A stretch of DNA of 64,000 bases from Pseudomonas sp. RGM2987 (GCF_022952855.1 NZ_JALJDX010000218.1:1-64000); one strand, 5' to 3'. Shown: positions 1 through 8,979, counted from the first letter of the stretch. The notes: generated from the letters alone by a model not told the origin. Program-made: numbers and translations.

Positions 1-15
1 GACTGGCACACCGCT

Positions 16-39
16 TTCGCGAGCAAGCCCGCTCCCACA
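16..39. repeat. single REP-type palindrome arm
   Basis: Carries the GCGAGCAAGCCCGCTCCCAC word that recurs in inverted orientation at 54322-54415. It is a Pseudomonas REP-like extragenic repeat just downstream of the chemotaxis receptor gene. A partner arm, if there is one, lies before the window. Confidence 0.7.
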
Positions 40-65
40 CTGGATTTGCGGCGAATCAGCCGGCC

Positions 66-2096
66 CTAAACCCGGAACGCATTGATCAACTGCTTGAGCT
101 GCACCACCTGCGCCGACAGTTCACGGCTGGCATCCTCGGTCTGGTGCGCGCCTTCGGCGGTGCGTTCGCCGGCGCGGTTGATTTCGACGATGTTCTGATC
201 GATGTCGTGGGCCACGGCGGTCTGCTGCTCCACTGCCGCGGCGATCTGCTGGTTCTGGTCGACGATCATCCCGACGGCTCCGAGGATATTTTCCAAGGCC
301 TGCTGGACCTTCTCCGACTGGCCGACCGTGCCGCTGGCCATCTCATGGCTGCTGCCCATCGCCTTGACGGCGGCGCCTACTCCGCCATGCAGGCGGCTGA
401 TCATCGCTTCGATTTCTTCGGTCGATTGCTGGGTTCGCTTGGCCAGGGTCCGGACTTCATCGGCCACTACGGCAAAGCCGCGCCCCTGCTCACCGGCCCG
501 GGCAGCTTCGATGGCGGCGTTGAGGGCCAACAGGTTGGTCTGCTCGGCGATGCTCTTGATCACGTCCAGCACGCGGCTGATGGCCTGACTGTCGGTCGCC
601 AGTTGATTGATCACCTGCACCGACTGGTCGATCTCGCTGGCCAGGCGGGCAATGCTGCCTTGCTGCGATTCCACCAAGCCACGCCCGCTGAGAGTCTCGT
701 CGTTCACGCTGTGGGCGCTGCTGACCGCCGCGGCGGCGCTGCGGGCCACTTCCTGGGCGGTGGCTGACATCTGGTTCATCGCGGTGGCCACCAGTTCGAT
801 CTGGCTGCGCTGCCCGGCAACCGCCTGATTGCTGCGGGCCGATACCGTTTCCACCTGGCCGGCCTGGCGCTCGACTTCGGCGACGGTCCGGCCGACCTGT
901 TCGATCAGGTCATGGATCTTCGCCACCGTGCCGTTGAACACCTCGCCCAACTCACCCAGCTCGTCTTTGCTGCGGGCGACGAAGTTGACCGTCATGTCCC
1001 CCGCCGCCACTTTGTCCATCATCTGGCCCAGGTGCTGGAGGGTGGTGCGGGTCGAGGCGTAGAAACCGGCATACAGGTAAAAGATCAACAGGAATACCGC
1101 CGCCAAGGCCACGGCTTGCAGCACCATGTGGCTGCGATTCTGCTCCAGGCGATGTTGCAACTGCACGCCGAGAAACGCCTGGGTCGCTTCGTTCAGCCGG
1201 TAAGTCCGTTCCATCAGGCCGCTGACCTGCTCAAAGAACGCCGGCCATGGCGCGTCGAGGGTGTCGGCCATCACCACCTGTTCTTCGATCAACTCCGAAG
1301 CTTTCTTCAGCGTGCTCTTGCTGCCGTCCGCCTGATCGGCCAGGGCTTGCCCGGCCGCCTTGCTCGAACCCAGGGCGTCTTGCAGTTTCAGCTCGTATTC
1401 GCCCTGGAGTTTTTCGATCTGCGCGAGCAACTCTTCGAAGCGAGTGCTCGCCGCCGAATTGAGGAATCCCTGCCCCAAAGAAGACGCGCCCAACGCACGG
1501 CCCTCACCCAGGAGCTGGGTGACTTTTGGGGTCGTGCCGACGATCAGTTCGCTGAGCTGACGGATGTCACTCTGGTTGTCGCGACTCAACCCGGCCTGGC
1601 TGGCGATGATCTGGCTGAATATCTGCGCGCTGTTGAGCAGCTTGCCGATCAGCGCACTTTTGCTTTGCAGGGAGCTTTCGGCCTGCTGGGCCTTGAACGC
1701 GGCAATCATCTCGTCGCGCTTGGCGTCGAAGGCGTTGACCTGTTCAGGCTCCACAGCCATGGCGGTCATGCCTTGCAGGCGCCCCAGGACTTGTTGCTCA
1801 AGGGTGCCGATCTTCGTTTCCACGTCACCGGCCTTGCCGGACTGCCCAAGGCTGGCGTTGATCTGCACCAGGTTGTTCAGGGTTTCCAGGTCCCGGCGCA
1901 GGGCCAGGCTGCTGCCCAGCAGGTCCAGGCTTTGCAGCTCCACCTGGGTACCCTGGAATTCACGATAGGAATCGCGTACCAGAAAGAAGTTGGTCACCAG
2001 CATCGGCAGCAGAAACAACACACTGATCAGGCTGAACTTCATGCCGAAGCTCAAGCGGTTCATCAGGGCGACGGCAGGCCAGAGCAAACTCTTCAC
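66..2096 (-). CDS. methyl-accepting chemotaxis protein
   Basis: Transmembrane chemoreceptor that senses a ligand in the periplasm and signals to CheA/CheW. The order is an N-terminal membrane segment (FSLISVLFLLPMLVTNFFLV), a helical periplasmic region of about 300 residues with no recognised cysteine or Cache signature, a second membrane segment (AVALAAVFLLIFYLYAGFYA), a HAMP linker, and the cytoplasmic coiled-coil domain. Its conserved hairpin tip reads EQTNLLALNAAIEAARAGEQ. The GTG at 2096 is chosen because GGGAG lies 8 bases upstream and the protein then begins MKSLLWPAVALMNRL; an upstream ATG at 2141 lacks a ribosome site. About 676 residues, a normal length. No pentapeptide CheR tether is seen at the C-terminus (INAFRV). 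Ligand unknown. Confidence 0.93.
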   Translation of the reverse strand: MKSLLWPAVALMNRLSFGMKFSLISVLFLLPMLVTNFFLVRDSYREFQGTQVELQSLDLLGSSLALRRDLETLNNLVQINASLGQSGKAGDVETKIGTLEQQVLGRLQGMTAMAVEPEQVNAFDAKRDEMIAAFKAQQAESSLQSKSALIGKLLNSAQIFSQIIASQAGLSRDNQSDIRQLSELIVGTTPKVTQLLGEGRALGASSLGQGFLNSAASTRFEELLAQIEKLQGEYELKLQDALGSSKAAGQALADQADGSKSTLKKASELIEEQVVMADTLDAPWPAFFEQVSGLMERTYRLNEATQAFLGVQLQHRLEQNRSHMVLQAVALAAVFLLIFYLYAGFYASTRTTLQHLGQMMDKVAAGDMTVNFVARSKDELGELGEVFNGTVAKIHDLIEQVGRTVAEVERQAGQVETVSARSNQAVAGQRSQIELVATAMNQMSATAQEVARSAAAAVSSAHSVNDETLSGRGLVESQQGSIARLASEIDQSVQVINQLATDSQAISRVLDVIKSIAEQTNLLALNAAIEAARAGEQGRGFAVVADEVRTLAKRTQQSTEEIEAMISRLHGGVGAAVKAMGSSHEMASGTVGQSEKVQQALENILGAVGMIVDQNQQIAAAVEQQTAVAHDIDQNIVEINRAGERTAEGAHQTEDASRELSAQVVQLKQLINAFRV

Positions 2097-2242
2097 AAGG
2101 GAGTCTCCCGGTAGTGTTGTTATTGTTATGGGCAGGCGCACGGAGACAGCACAAAGCCACTACTCGGGCGCTGTGCCTGTATAGCCTAAATCGGCGGGGA
2201 GATTTGTAACTTAAGGTTAACGAGCCAGCGTGGAACGGTCCC

Positions 2243-2336
2243 TGTGGCGAGGGAGCTTGCTCCCGCTCGGGCGCGCAGCGGCCGCAATCTATTGGAGGCG
2301 CTTCGCACCTCAGCGGGAGCAAGCTCCCTCGCCACA
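2243..2336. repeat. inverted pair of REP-type palindromes
   Basis: Two perfect 25-bp inverted arms (2243-2267 and 2312-2336) enclose about 44 bp. Each arm contains its own imperfect palindrome around GGGAGCTTGCTCCC. This is the REP-doublet (REPIN-like) layout common in fluorescent pseudomonads, sitting between convergent ends of host genes. Confidence 0.8.
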
Positions 2337-2387
2337 ACTAAGCTCACTTGTCACAACAAGCTGCCGGTCATTCGATCATTCTCGGTG

Positions 2388-3224
2388 TCAGGCCAACACC
2401 GTCCACAACGCAAACCCGGCATACCAGAGCAGTGCCGCGCGCAGCAGCAGCTCCCAGAGCCGGTCCAGGCTGTTGATGCCGTCCGGCCCGGCGACGGGCT
2501 TGGGAATCTCGCCGGCCACCAGGCCGACCTTGTCGATGAGTTCGGCGGCGCTGATGTTCCAGTTCAGCAGCTCGTGCAGCATGACCCGGCTGACCGCGAC
2601 GAAGTTGCCCACCAAGGCGAAGCTCGCCGCCAGCAGCCGCACCGGTACCCAGTCAAAGGCATGGCGCATCTGGGCAGCCCGCTCGGCTACGCCGGGGTTG
2701 TGGCTATGCTCGGCAGCCAACGCCAGCAATCGATAGCTCAAGGCCGCCACCGGGCCCAACAGGAAGTACCAGAAAATCACCGCGAAAAAACTCTGGTAGG
2801 CCTGCCACAACAGGTGCCCTTGGACCCGCTCCAACAATTGCTCGCCGTCGCTGGCTTCAAGGTCCAGGTCGCGCTTGGCGACATGGGCCGCCGCTTGCAG
2901 GTCTTGCCGACGCCAGGCATCGCGAAACGGCCCCAGGCCGGCGAGCAGATCGCCGCGCCCCAGACTATAGATCACCACCAGCAGGTGCACCGGCAGCGCC
3001 AGCAGACCGTAGGCCACCGGTTCCAGCACCCAGAGCAACAGCGCCAGCAACGCCGCTGGCAGCACGACCATGACGATCAACACCAGCCAAGGCCGATTGA
3101 CCCAACGGGGATGCGCCTCGAGCCTGTTCAGCTCGCGCAACCAACCGCCGTCGCGCTGGACCCGCTGGCGCAAGGCCGAGAACTTCTCGACCCAGACCGC
3201 CAGCAGCAACACCAGAAAACTCAT
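2388..3224 (-). CDS. ampE: AmpE-like inner-membrane protein
   Basis: Membrane protein co-encoded with AmpD and grouped with beta-lactamase induction genes; its biochemical role is poorly defined. It starts MSFLVLLLAVWVEKFS, followed by several hydrophobic segments (for example WLVLIVMVVLPAALLALLLWVL and FFAVIFWYFLLGPVAALSYRLLAL), giving 278 residues as usual for the family. The ATG at 3224 overlaps the ampD stop as ATGA, so the two genes are translationally coupled. The longer reading frame to 3266 lies inside ampD and is not used. Confidence 0.93.
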   Translation of the reverse strand: MSFLVLLLAVWVEKFSALRQRVQRDGGWLRELNRLEAHPRWVNRPWLVLIVMVVLPAALLALLLWVLEPVAYGLLALPVHLLVVIYSLGRGDLLAGLGPFRDAWRRQDLQAAAHVAKRDLDLEASDGEQLLERVQGHLLWQAYQSFFAVIFWYFLLGPVAALSYRLLALAAEHSHNPGVAERAAQMRHAFDWVPVRLLAASFALVGNFVAVSRVMLHELLNWNISAAELIDKVGLVAGEIPKPVAGPDGINSLDRLWELLLRAALLWYAGFALWTVLA

Positions 3225-3781
3225 TGTCCTTCCCCTTCTGTCAGGGCCGCACGGTAGCGCGCCCAATCGAATGCCGGCCCCGGATCGGTCTTGCGTCCCG
3301 GGGCAATGTCGCTGTGCCCGCAGATGCGCTGCACCGTGATCGCACTGAACGCCGCCTGCAACTGGCGGGTCAGGTCCACCAATGCTGCATATTGCGCGTC
3401 GGTGAACGGCAGATCATCGGTGCCCTCGAGCTCGATGCCTATGGAAAAATCGTTACAGGTTTCCCGCCCCTCGAAGCACGAGACGCCCGCGTGCCACGCA
3501 CGATCCAGACAAGAGACAAACTGGGTGACGGCGCCGTCACGCTCGATCAGGAAATGCGCCGAGACACGCAGGTCAGCGATACCGGCAAAGTAGGGATGTT
3601 CCGTGACATCCAGACGATTCTGGAAGAATTCCTGCACCTTGCCCGTGGCAAATTGGGCCGGGGGCAGGCTGATGTTATGGATCACCAGCAGGGAAATTTC
3701 GCCCTCGGGGCGCGCATTGAAGTTGGGCGAGGGGCAATGACGCACGCCATCGCACCAACCGCTCGCGGGGTCCAGCTGCAT
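3221..3781 (-). CDS. ampD: 1,6-anhydro-N-acetylmuramyl-L-alanine amidase AmpD
   Basis: Cytoplasmic zinc amidase of peptidoglycan recycling. It removes the stem peptide from anhydro-muropeptides and so keeps the AmpR/AmpC response low. The Amidase_2 fold is clear: the zinc ligands are in LLVIHNISLP, the AWHAGVS segment and the C-terminal RICGHSDIAPGRKTDPG motif. 186 residues is the normal size. The start ATG at 3781 gives MQLDPASGWCDG, the typical AmpD N-terminus; the longer frame would add a non-conserved extension. First gene of the ampD-ampE pair. Confidence 0.96.
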   Translation of the reverse strand: MQLDPASGWCDGVRHCPSPNFNARPEGEISLLVIHNISLPPAQFATGKVQEFFQNRLDVTEHPYFAGIADLRVSAHFLIERDGAVTQFVSCLDRAWHAGVSCFEGRETCNDFSIGIELEGTDDLPFTDAQYAALVDLTRQLQAAFSAITVQRICGHSDIAPGRKTDPGPAFDWARYRAALTEGEGQ

Positions 3782-3845
3782 ACAGGTTCCTTCGATGACG
3801 ACGGTGAATGCCGCCAGTATGCCGCGATCAGCCCCAGCTGCGCGA

Positions 3846-6059
3846 TCACTTGCCGCGATTGAGCTGGCGCAGATTGCCCAGCACCGACTCCAGCGCCCGG
3901 TCGAACAGCAGCGTGTCGTCGAGCAATCGGGCCGCTCCCCGGCGAAACTCCAGGGCCAGGCTGGTGCGGCTGTGCTCCAGCACCTTGAGGCCGGTGCGGT
4001 TGACGAAGATGTATTTGCCGGTGGCCTGGATGATTGCCGCCAGCTTGCAGCGCAGGCGATTGTCATCCTCTTCCTGGAACTCGACCCAATTGCCCAGGCG
4101 CAACTGATCGACCTGGATCAAGCCCACGTCATCGGCCGGCAACCGGACCGCCGCGTTCTCCATCGGGGTCTTGTTGGGCGCGCGCAGGACGATTTTTTCC
4201 GACACTTGGACCATCACCGGCAGGTCTGACGGCTGCGCCTGCTCCGGCGCCTGCCCCATGCGTTCGAGGGACTGCACGTGCAGCACTTCCAGCTCACTGA
4301 AGAATTCGCTGGTGGCAAACGGGTCGAACGCCGAACGGCTCAAGCCTTCGCGCAGGGCCTTGAGCAGCTCCGGCACCATCGCCAGCAAGCGCAGGCCGGC
4401 GTCGGGCTCATCGTGCGGCTGGACGCTCCAGATCAGTTGTTCCAGGGTCAGGACGTCCGCTTTCCACTCCTCGGAATGTTCGCCGTGCTTGAAGCAGGTC
4501 AGCAGCAGCACCTGGCTCCAGGCCTGCTGCACGAACTCCACCACCGCCTGGGGCAGCACCTTGCCCAGCAGGACCTGGTTGAGCACCCCTTCGACTCGCT
4601 GCCGAGCAAGGTCGGCCTTGGCCCTGCCCTCTTCCGCGTCACGGATGCGCTGCTCAAGCAACTCACTGCGGCGCCGCTCGTCACTGGTGAAGGCCAGGAA
4701 GTCCGCCAGCAGCTCGGAGAAAATCGCCGGGTCATCGACATAATCATTCAAGAGGCGCTGGACCACCTGCTCGATACGCAGATAGAGGCTGTCGCGCTGT
4801 TGATCGTCGCAATCGCCACACCCCATGGCTGCGGCGGCGATCTCATTGAGTAGCCTGCGGGCGGGATGATTGCCACGGCTGAAGAAACTCTTGTCCTGTA
4901 CCGCGACCTTGAGCATCGGGATTTGCAGGCGGCCGATCAGGGCCTTGAAGGTGTCCGGCAGGTTATGGTCATCGAGGATGAACTCGAACATCATCGAGAT
5001 TAGGTTGATCACGTCTTCGTCGGCGTCTTCCACTACTCGGGACTTGCCACTCCTGACGCTGACGCGGGTGAGCAATTGTTCGAGCTGACCGCGCAGATCG
5101 AATTCATCCTGGACGGCCGGTGCCGGCACGTACTGCTGCAAGTGCGAGAGCAGCCGCAGCAGGTCGCGGGTGGAAATCGGCTGGGCCGGTGCGCTGGCTT
5201 CCAGCGTCGGCGCCACACTGCCGCGGACTTGCATCAGCAGCTTCTGCAGCGCAGCGAACACTTCCTGCACGCTGTCATCGACCTCGGCCGCCCTCGGTTT
5301 GGCAGGTTTGTCGGCCTTGGGCAGCGGTTTGTCGGCGGTGCGATCCGAGGCCCGTCGCGACGGCGAGGCCTTGAGGTCCGGCAGGATCCCGGTCGCGGCC
5401 AGCAGCTGATTGGCCTCGGCATAGAGCTGGTCGCACTCGCTGAGCACATAACGCTCGAACAATTTGAGCAGGATCAACTTGACCTTGATTCCCACGCCCA
5501 GGTTACGCCCGGCCTGCAGGAAGTGTTCGCACAGCAGCGCCGGGCTCAGGGGATTGTGCTGGCTGGTCAGAGGTCGAGCCAGCAATGCGCCGAGCCGGGC
5601 GGTCAATTGTTCGAGCGCCACACCATCGTGCCTGAGCACCCGGGTGACCATGGCCTCGACCGCCAGGTGTCGTTCCAGCTCATCCTTGGTCGGTTGCCCG
5701 GGTATACCGGCGGCCACGACGGGCGCGAGGGTGGCCTGGGTGAAATCGTATTGGGCCAGGCTGACGAAAGCCTCGAAAAACTGCTCGATGAATTCGCGCT
5801 CGATGCTTTTGCGCTTCAGGCGAAGGTCGCGCATGGCTTCGAAGAACAGGTTCTGCTCGACATCGTCCCGGGCCCGGTCGGCCATTTCGAACAACGTGTC
5901 GTCGGCGTTATCGAACAACCCCTGCAAGCCCAGGCGCAACTGCTGGGCGGCCTTGTCGCGGACCTGAAGCAGAATCACCGGCAGGCGGGCGAGCGGCGAA
6001 CGATTCGCCTGATCGGTAGACACCTTGTGCAAAGGCACTACATTCCCGTCGTTATGCAT
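3846..6059 (-). CDS. DUF1631 family protein
   Basis: Large 737-residue cytoplasmic protein of the DUF1631 family, commonly found beside ampDE and nadC in Pseudomonas. It has no catalytic motif that I can recognise. The N-terminal half is helical, there is a charged low-complexity linker rich in Arg/Lys/Pro (around residues 225-265), and the C-terminal region has a PilZ-like look (RLGNWVEFQEEDD...). The family has been discussed in connection with c-di-GMP because of that C-terminal region, but the function is unknown. It starts at ATG 6059 (MHNDGNVVPLHKV). Confidence 0.85.
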   Translation of the reverse strand: MHNDGNVVPLHKVSTDQANRSPLARLPVILLQVRDKAAQQLRLGLQGLFDNADDTLFEMADRARDDVEQNLFFEAMRDLRLKRKSIEREFIEQFFEAFVSLAQYDFTQATLAPVVAAGIPGQPTKDELERHLAVEAMVTRVLRHDGVALEQLTARLGALLARPLTSQHNPLSPALLCEHFLQAGRNLGVGIKVKLILLKLFERYVLSECDQLYAEANQLLAATGILPDLKASPSRRASDRTADKPLPKADKPAKPRAAEVDDSVQEVFAALQKLLMQVRGSVAPTLEASAPAQPISTRDLLRLLSHLQQYVPAPAVQDEFDLRGQLEQLLTRVSVRSGKSRVVEDADEDVINLISMMFEFILDDHNLPDTFKALIGRLQIPMLKVAVQDKSFFSRGNHPARRLLNEIAAAAMGCGDCDDQQRDSLYLRIEQVVQRLLNDYVDDPAIFSELLADFLAFTSDERRRSELLEQRIRDAEEGRAKADLARQRVEGVLNQVLLGKVLPQAVVEFVQQAWSQVLLLTCFKHGEHSEEWKADVLTLEQLIWSVQPHDEPDAGLRLLAMVPELLKALREGLSRSAFDPFATSEFFSELEVLHVQSLERMGQAPEQAQPSDLPVMVQVSEKIVLRAPNKTPMENAAVRLPADDVGLIQVDQLRLGNWVEFQEEDDNRLRCKLAAIIQATGKYIFVNRTGLKVLEHSRTSLALEFRRGAARLLDDTLLFDRALESVLGNLRQLNRGK

Positions 6060-6328
6060 CCTGGCCTCCTGAAAGGGCGTTCTTCGGTTCGCAACGTCAA
6101 AGCTATGGCGTCAATCGAAAGGCGGATTATCAGGTAAAAGAACCCCGTCCTGCCAGTAGACTCTGTGATCGAGCTCGAAATACTGCGCAACAAGTGACCG
6201 GAAAAATTGGGAAATGTTGCGAGGATGCGACCAAATGCAGGTCTTGAGGTGCTGGGCAGGCGCGCGGCGCCTTGGGTTCGCTCACGGCCTGGCCCTATAA
6301 TCGGGCCACTTTGTTTGTGGAGCCCGTT

Positions 6329-7177
6329 ATGCCGAATCTACGCCTCGCCGATCTGACCGCCGAAATCGAAGCCAACGTGCGCCGTGCGTTGCTTGAAGAC
6401 ATCGGCAGCGGCGACATCACCGCGCAGCTGATCCCCGCCGAACGCCTGGCCAAGGCCACCATCATTACCCGCGACGCCGCGACCATCAGCGGCACGGCCT
6501 GGGTCGATGCGGTGTTCCGGCAACTGGACCCACGGGTTGCGGTGCATTGGCAAGTACGCGACGGCGACCGGGTCAGCCCCGACCAGGCGCTGTTCCACCT
6601 CGAAGGCCCGGCCCGCTCGCTGCTGACCGGTGAACGCAGCGCGCTGAACTTTCTGCAACTGCTGTCAGGCGTTGCCACCCGGGCCCGCTACCTGGCGGAC
6701 TTCGTCTCCGACACCCAGGTCAAGCTGCTGGACACCCGCAAGACCCTGCCAGGCCTGCGCTTGGCGCAGAAATACGCCGTCACTTGCGGCGGCTGCCATA
6801 ACCACCGCATCGGCTTGTACGACGCGTTCCTGATCAAGGAAAACCATATCGCCGCCTGCGGCGGGATCGCCCAGGCCATCGCGGCCGCCCACAAGATCGC
6901 CCCGGGCAAGCCGGTGGAAGTCGAAGTGGAAAGCCTGGCGGAATTGAAAGAAGCGCTGGCGGCCAATGCCGACATCATCATGCTCGACGAACTGAGCCTG
7001 GAGGACATGCGCGAGGCCGTGCGCCTGAACGCCGGCAAGGCCAAGCTGGAGGCCAGTGGCGGCATCAACGAAAGCACATTGCGCCCGATTGCCGAGACCG
7101 GGGTGGATTACATCTCGATTGGCGCGATGACCAAGGATGTGAAGGCAGTGGATTTGTCGATGCGACTGAGCCTCTGA
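6329..7177 (+). CDS. nadC: nicotinate-nucleotide pyrophosphorylase (carboxylating)
   Basis: Quinolinate phosphoribosyltransferase of de novo NAD synthesis. It converts quinolinate and PRPP to nicotinate mononucleotide, CO2 and pyrophosphate. Visible signatures are LLEDIGSGDITA at the N-terminus, LLDTRKTLPGLRLAQKYAV, GGCHNHRIGLYDAFLIKENH, and the C-terminal barrel strands IMLDELS and LEASGGI...YISIGAMTK. 282 residues. ATG 6329 (MPNLRLADLTAEIEAN) is preferred over the upstream frame start at 6272, which adds a non-conserved stretch. A strong bidirectional terminator follows at once. Confidence 0.97.
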   Translation: MPNLRLADLTAEIEANVRRALLEDIGSGDITAQLIPAERLAKATIITRDAATISGTAWVDAVFRQLDPRVAVHWQVRDGDRVSPDQALFHLEGPARSLLTGERSALNFLQLLSGVATRARYLADFVSDTQVKLLDTRKTLPGLRLAQKYAVTCGGCHNHRIGLYDAFLIKENHIAACGGIAQAIAAAHKIAPGKPVEVEVESLAELKEALAANADIIMLDELSLEDMREAVRLNAGKAKLEASGGINESTLRPIAETGVDYISIGAMTKDVKAVDLSMRLSL

Positions 7178-7180
7178 TCA

Positions 7181-7214
7181 AAAAAAACGCCAGCCTCGAT
7201 CAGGCTGGCGTTTT
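7181..7214. terminator. bidirectional intrinsic terminator
   Basis: Perfect 11-bp stem AACGCCAGCCT/AGGCTGGCGTT with a 5-base loop, an A-run on the left and TTTT on the right. It therefore serves both nadC (plus) and the convergent small gene ending at 7217 (minus). Confidence 0.9.
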
Positions 7215-7216
7215 CC

Positions 7217-7522
7217 TCAGACCACCAGATTATTCATCTCGCAGTACTCATCCCATTCCACACCCAGCACCTCGGCCGCCTCCTTGTGCAAGGCAAGGCG
7301 CTGCGCCTCGAATTCCTCAGGTGTGCTGGTGTATTTGAGGGTCAACTCCCAGGGCTGCAACCCCTGGGCTTCGGCCTCGTCCTCGAATGCCCATTGGATC
7401 TGGTCTTTCTGATCGTCAGCACTCAGGTTCTTGATTTCTTCCAGTAACTGAGGCGTGTCCAGGGCGTACTTGCGCAGGGCTTCTTCGTGTCTGGCTTCTT
7501 GCGTCAGTTCTTTCGCGGTCAT
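7217..7522 (-). CDS. small acidic protein, DUF6388-like
   Basis: 101-residue soluble acidic protein with no signal peptide or membrane segment. The composition and the C-terminal pattern (ALHKEAAEVLGVEWDEYCEMNN) resemble the DUF6388 family of small Pseudomonas proteins; this is recognition by eye and not certain. Predicted mostly helical. Function unknown. The gene is monocistronic and converges on nadC with the shared terminator between them. Confidence 0.7.
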   Translation of the reverse strand: MTAKELTQEARHEEALRKYALDTPQLLEEIKNLSADDQKDQIQWAFEDEAEAQGLQPWELTLKYTSTPEEFEAQRLALHKEAAEVLGVEWDEYCEMNNLVV

Positions 7523-7832
7523 GGTGTTCTCGCTGATCGGAGGAATGGAGGATGGATCTGGATCTTCAAGGATCTCTCTGACGCAGGAAACCGTAGCAAG
7601 CCCGGTTTACCTGGCCTTCAGAACCATTCGGGGGATCATCTGAAAACAGAAGTATTGCTGCGTGCGACAAGGATCCTAGCAGAGACGCAAGCCAGTGCAA
7701 CAACTGGCATAGATGCAAGGCGCCCGGAAAGCGTCCGGTTACAGTTTCCGGTTTCCAACGGCGCACATTTACCTCGTATAAATAATCCCGCCAGAAGATC
7801 GTTGAACAACTGAAAACAGGAGGCCTGATTCC
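7523..7832. other. intergenic region without a supported gene
   Basis: About 310 bp between divergent small genes. It presumably holds the promoters of both and the ribosome site GGAGG of the HicB-like gene. I looked for a small HicA-type toxin frame upstream of the HicB-like gene and found none with the family's conserved histidine motif. Confidence 0.5.
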
Positions 7833-8174
7833 ATGAGCGCCCAGTTGCAGCACAAGGGTTACATCGGCTCGATTGAGGCAAGCACCGAGGATAAATGTCT
7901 ATTCGGAAAGCTGCTGTTCATCCGGGCGCTGGTAAGTTACGAAGGGCAAACCGTCGCAGAACTGGAAACAGCTTTTCGCGAAGCGGTGGATGATTATCTA
8001 CAAAGCTGCGAGCAGCTCGGACAGCAGCCAGAACTGCCTTGCAAAGGTTCGTTTAATGTCCGTATCGGACATGATCTGCATCTGGCTGCAGCGTTAGCCG
8101 CGACCCGTCAAAACGTTTCTTTGAACGATCTCACGCGCCAGGCATTGAACGAATACTTACAACACCACGCGTGA
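7833..8174 (+). CDS. HicB-family antitoxin-like protein (orphan)
   Basis: 113 residues. The N-terminal degenerate RNase-H-like fold (HKGYIGSIEASTED...LVSYEGQTVAELETAFREAVDDYLQSC) is followed by a C-terminal ribbon-helix-helix-like segment (GSFNVRIGHDLHLAAALAATRQNVSLNDLTRQALNEYLQHH). HicB proteins neutralise the HicA mRNA interferase and repress their own operon. No hicA is visible on either side, so this is probably one of the solitary HicB-like regulators. Strong ribosome site GGAGG before ATG 7833. Confidence 0.82.
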   Translation: MSAQLQHKGYIGSIEASTEDKCLFGKLLFIRALVSYEGQTVAELETAFREAVDDYLQSCEQLGQQPELPCKGSFNVRIGHDLHLAAALAATRQNVSLNDLTRQALNEYLQHHA

Positions 8175-8259
8175 GGAGCTCGGAGGGCGCAAGGAACCTA
8201 AGTCTCGTCATCCAGTCATAGCGATGTGCCATATCGGCACTTCACAAGGAAACCCAGTG

Positions 8260-8805
8260 ATGCGCAGCTTTTCCGTGTTGTCTTCATTCCACGTTGGCGT
8301 TGCCACCCTGTTGCTCGGCAATATGATCCTGGCGGGCACAGCCCAAGCGGCTGTCGAAACCGACTCTGGTTACACGTTGCCCTCCGACACCATTCCAGCC
8401 CTTCGCAGCTCATTCAACAATGACTTGCTCTTCAAGACCAATATCAGCGTCGGCGTTCTGGAAGAACTGCCAAAAAGCGTGAAGGCCAACACCACCGAAC
8501 TGGAAGAACAGAAGCGCACCCTCGGCGAGCAGGCCCGTCAGATCGAAGAGCTCAAGCGCAACAGCGGCTCCAGCTCCTCCTCCAGCAGCAAAGAGATTGA
8601 CGATCTCAAGCGTACCGTCAAGGAACAGGAGCAAGACCTGCGCGACCTCAGCAAGCAAGTGGAAGACCTCAAGCGAAATAACGGGTCCAGCTCAAACTCG
8701 AACAGCAGCGAAATTTCGACGTTGAAAGGGAAAATCAGCGATCAGGATCGCGAGATGGACCAGCTCAAACGCACGGTCGAGGAACTGAGCCGGAAGGTGA
8801 AATGA
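8260..8805 (+). CDS. exported coiled-coil protein with Ser/Asn linkers
   Basis: 181 residues from ATG 8260, which follows AAGGAA; the earlier ATG at 8224 has no ribosome site. An N-terminal signal peptide (VATLLLGNMILAGTAQA, cleavage after AQA) predicts a periplasmic or envelope location. The mature part has three heptad-rich segments (EEQKRTLGEQARQIEELKRN; DDLKRTVKEQEQDLRDLSKQ; ISDQDREMDQLKRTVEELSR). Two flexible linkers, GSSSSSSSK and GSSSNSNSSE, separate them, so it looks like an internally duplicated coiled coil. Function unknown. It lies next to the left island junction and is the last host gene before it. Confidence 0.75.
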   Translation: MRSFSVLSSFHVGVATLLLGNMILAGTAQAAVETDSGYTLPSDTIPALRSSFNNDLLFKTNISVGVLEELPKSVKANTTELEEQKRTLGEQARQIEELKRNSGSSSSSSSKEIDDLKRTVKEQEQDLRDLSKQVEDLKRNNGSSSNSNSSEISTLKGKISDQDREMDQLKRTVEELSRKVK

Positions 8806-8822
8806 CAGGAGGGGGTTAATCT

Positions 8823-8867
8823 TGCCCGAGACAGGAATCGAACCTGCGACCTTCGCGTTACGAGTGC
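8823..8867. repeat. left attachment site (tRNA-Thr 3' fragment)
   Basis: 45 bp matching the tRNA-Thr(CGT) gene from its 3' end through the anticodon loop, on the minus strand. It keeps a normal 7-base T-loop, one base more than the copy at 22029-22072. In tRNA sense it runs directly into AAGATTAACC, so this copy has no encoded CCA. Just inside lies an imperfect inverted repeat (8892-8902 with 8919-8929) that may belong to the integrase site. Confidence 0.88.
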
Positions 8868-8959
8868 CTGAACTCGACATTCCAAGGAATCTAGGTAGCC
8901 TAGTATACAAGCACTTTGTAGGCAACCTAAGCCTCCTTAGAAGACAGCAGTTGGCTTTA

Positions 8960-8979
8960 TTGTCCCAATTCTGTCCCAC
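8960..8979. repeat. left subterminal repeat, candidate integrase arm site
   Basis: Two TGTCCCA heptamers one helical turn apart. The same 20-bp block with one substitution occurs in the same orientation at 21825-21844, just inside the other end. Paired subterminal repeats of this kind are typical arm-type binding sites of tyrosine integrases. Confidence 0.65.

Noticed and set aside
144..2114. Several plus-strand frames over the chemoreceptor gene
   Set aside because: Antisense shadows of a codon-biased minus-strand gene with clear HAMP and signalling motifs.
7523..7832. Possible hicA toxin upstream of the HicB-like gene
   Set aside because: All three plus-strand frames lack the small HicA fold signature and its conserved His; the 108-codon frame starting at 7487 is out of frame debris overlapping the DUF6388-like gene.
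8823..8867. Second tRNA-Thr gene
   Set aside because: Only the 3' half is present; no D-arm or 5' acceptor strand follows, so it is the attachment-site duplicate.
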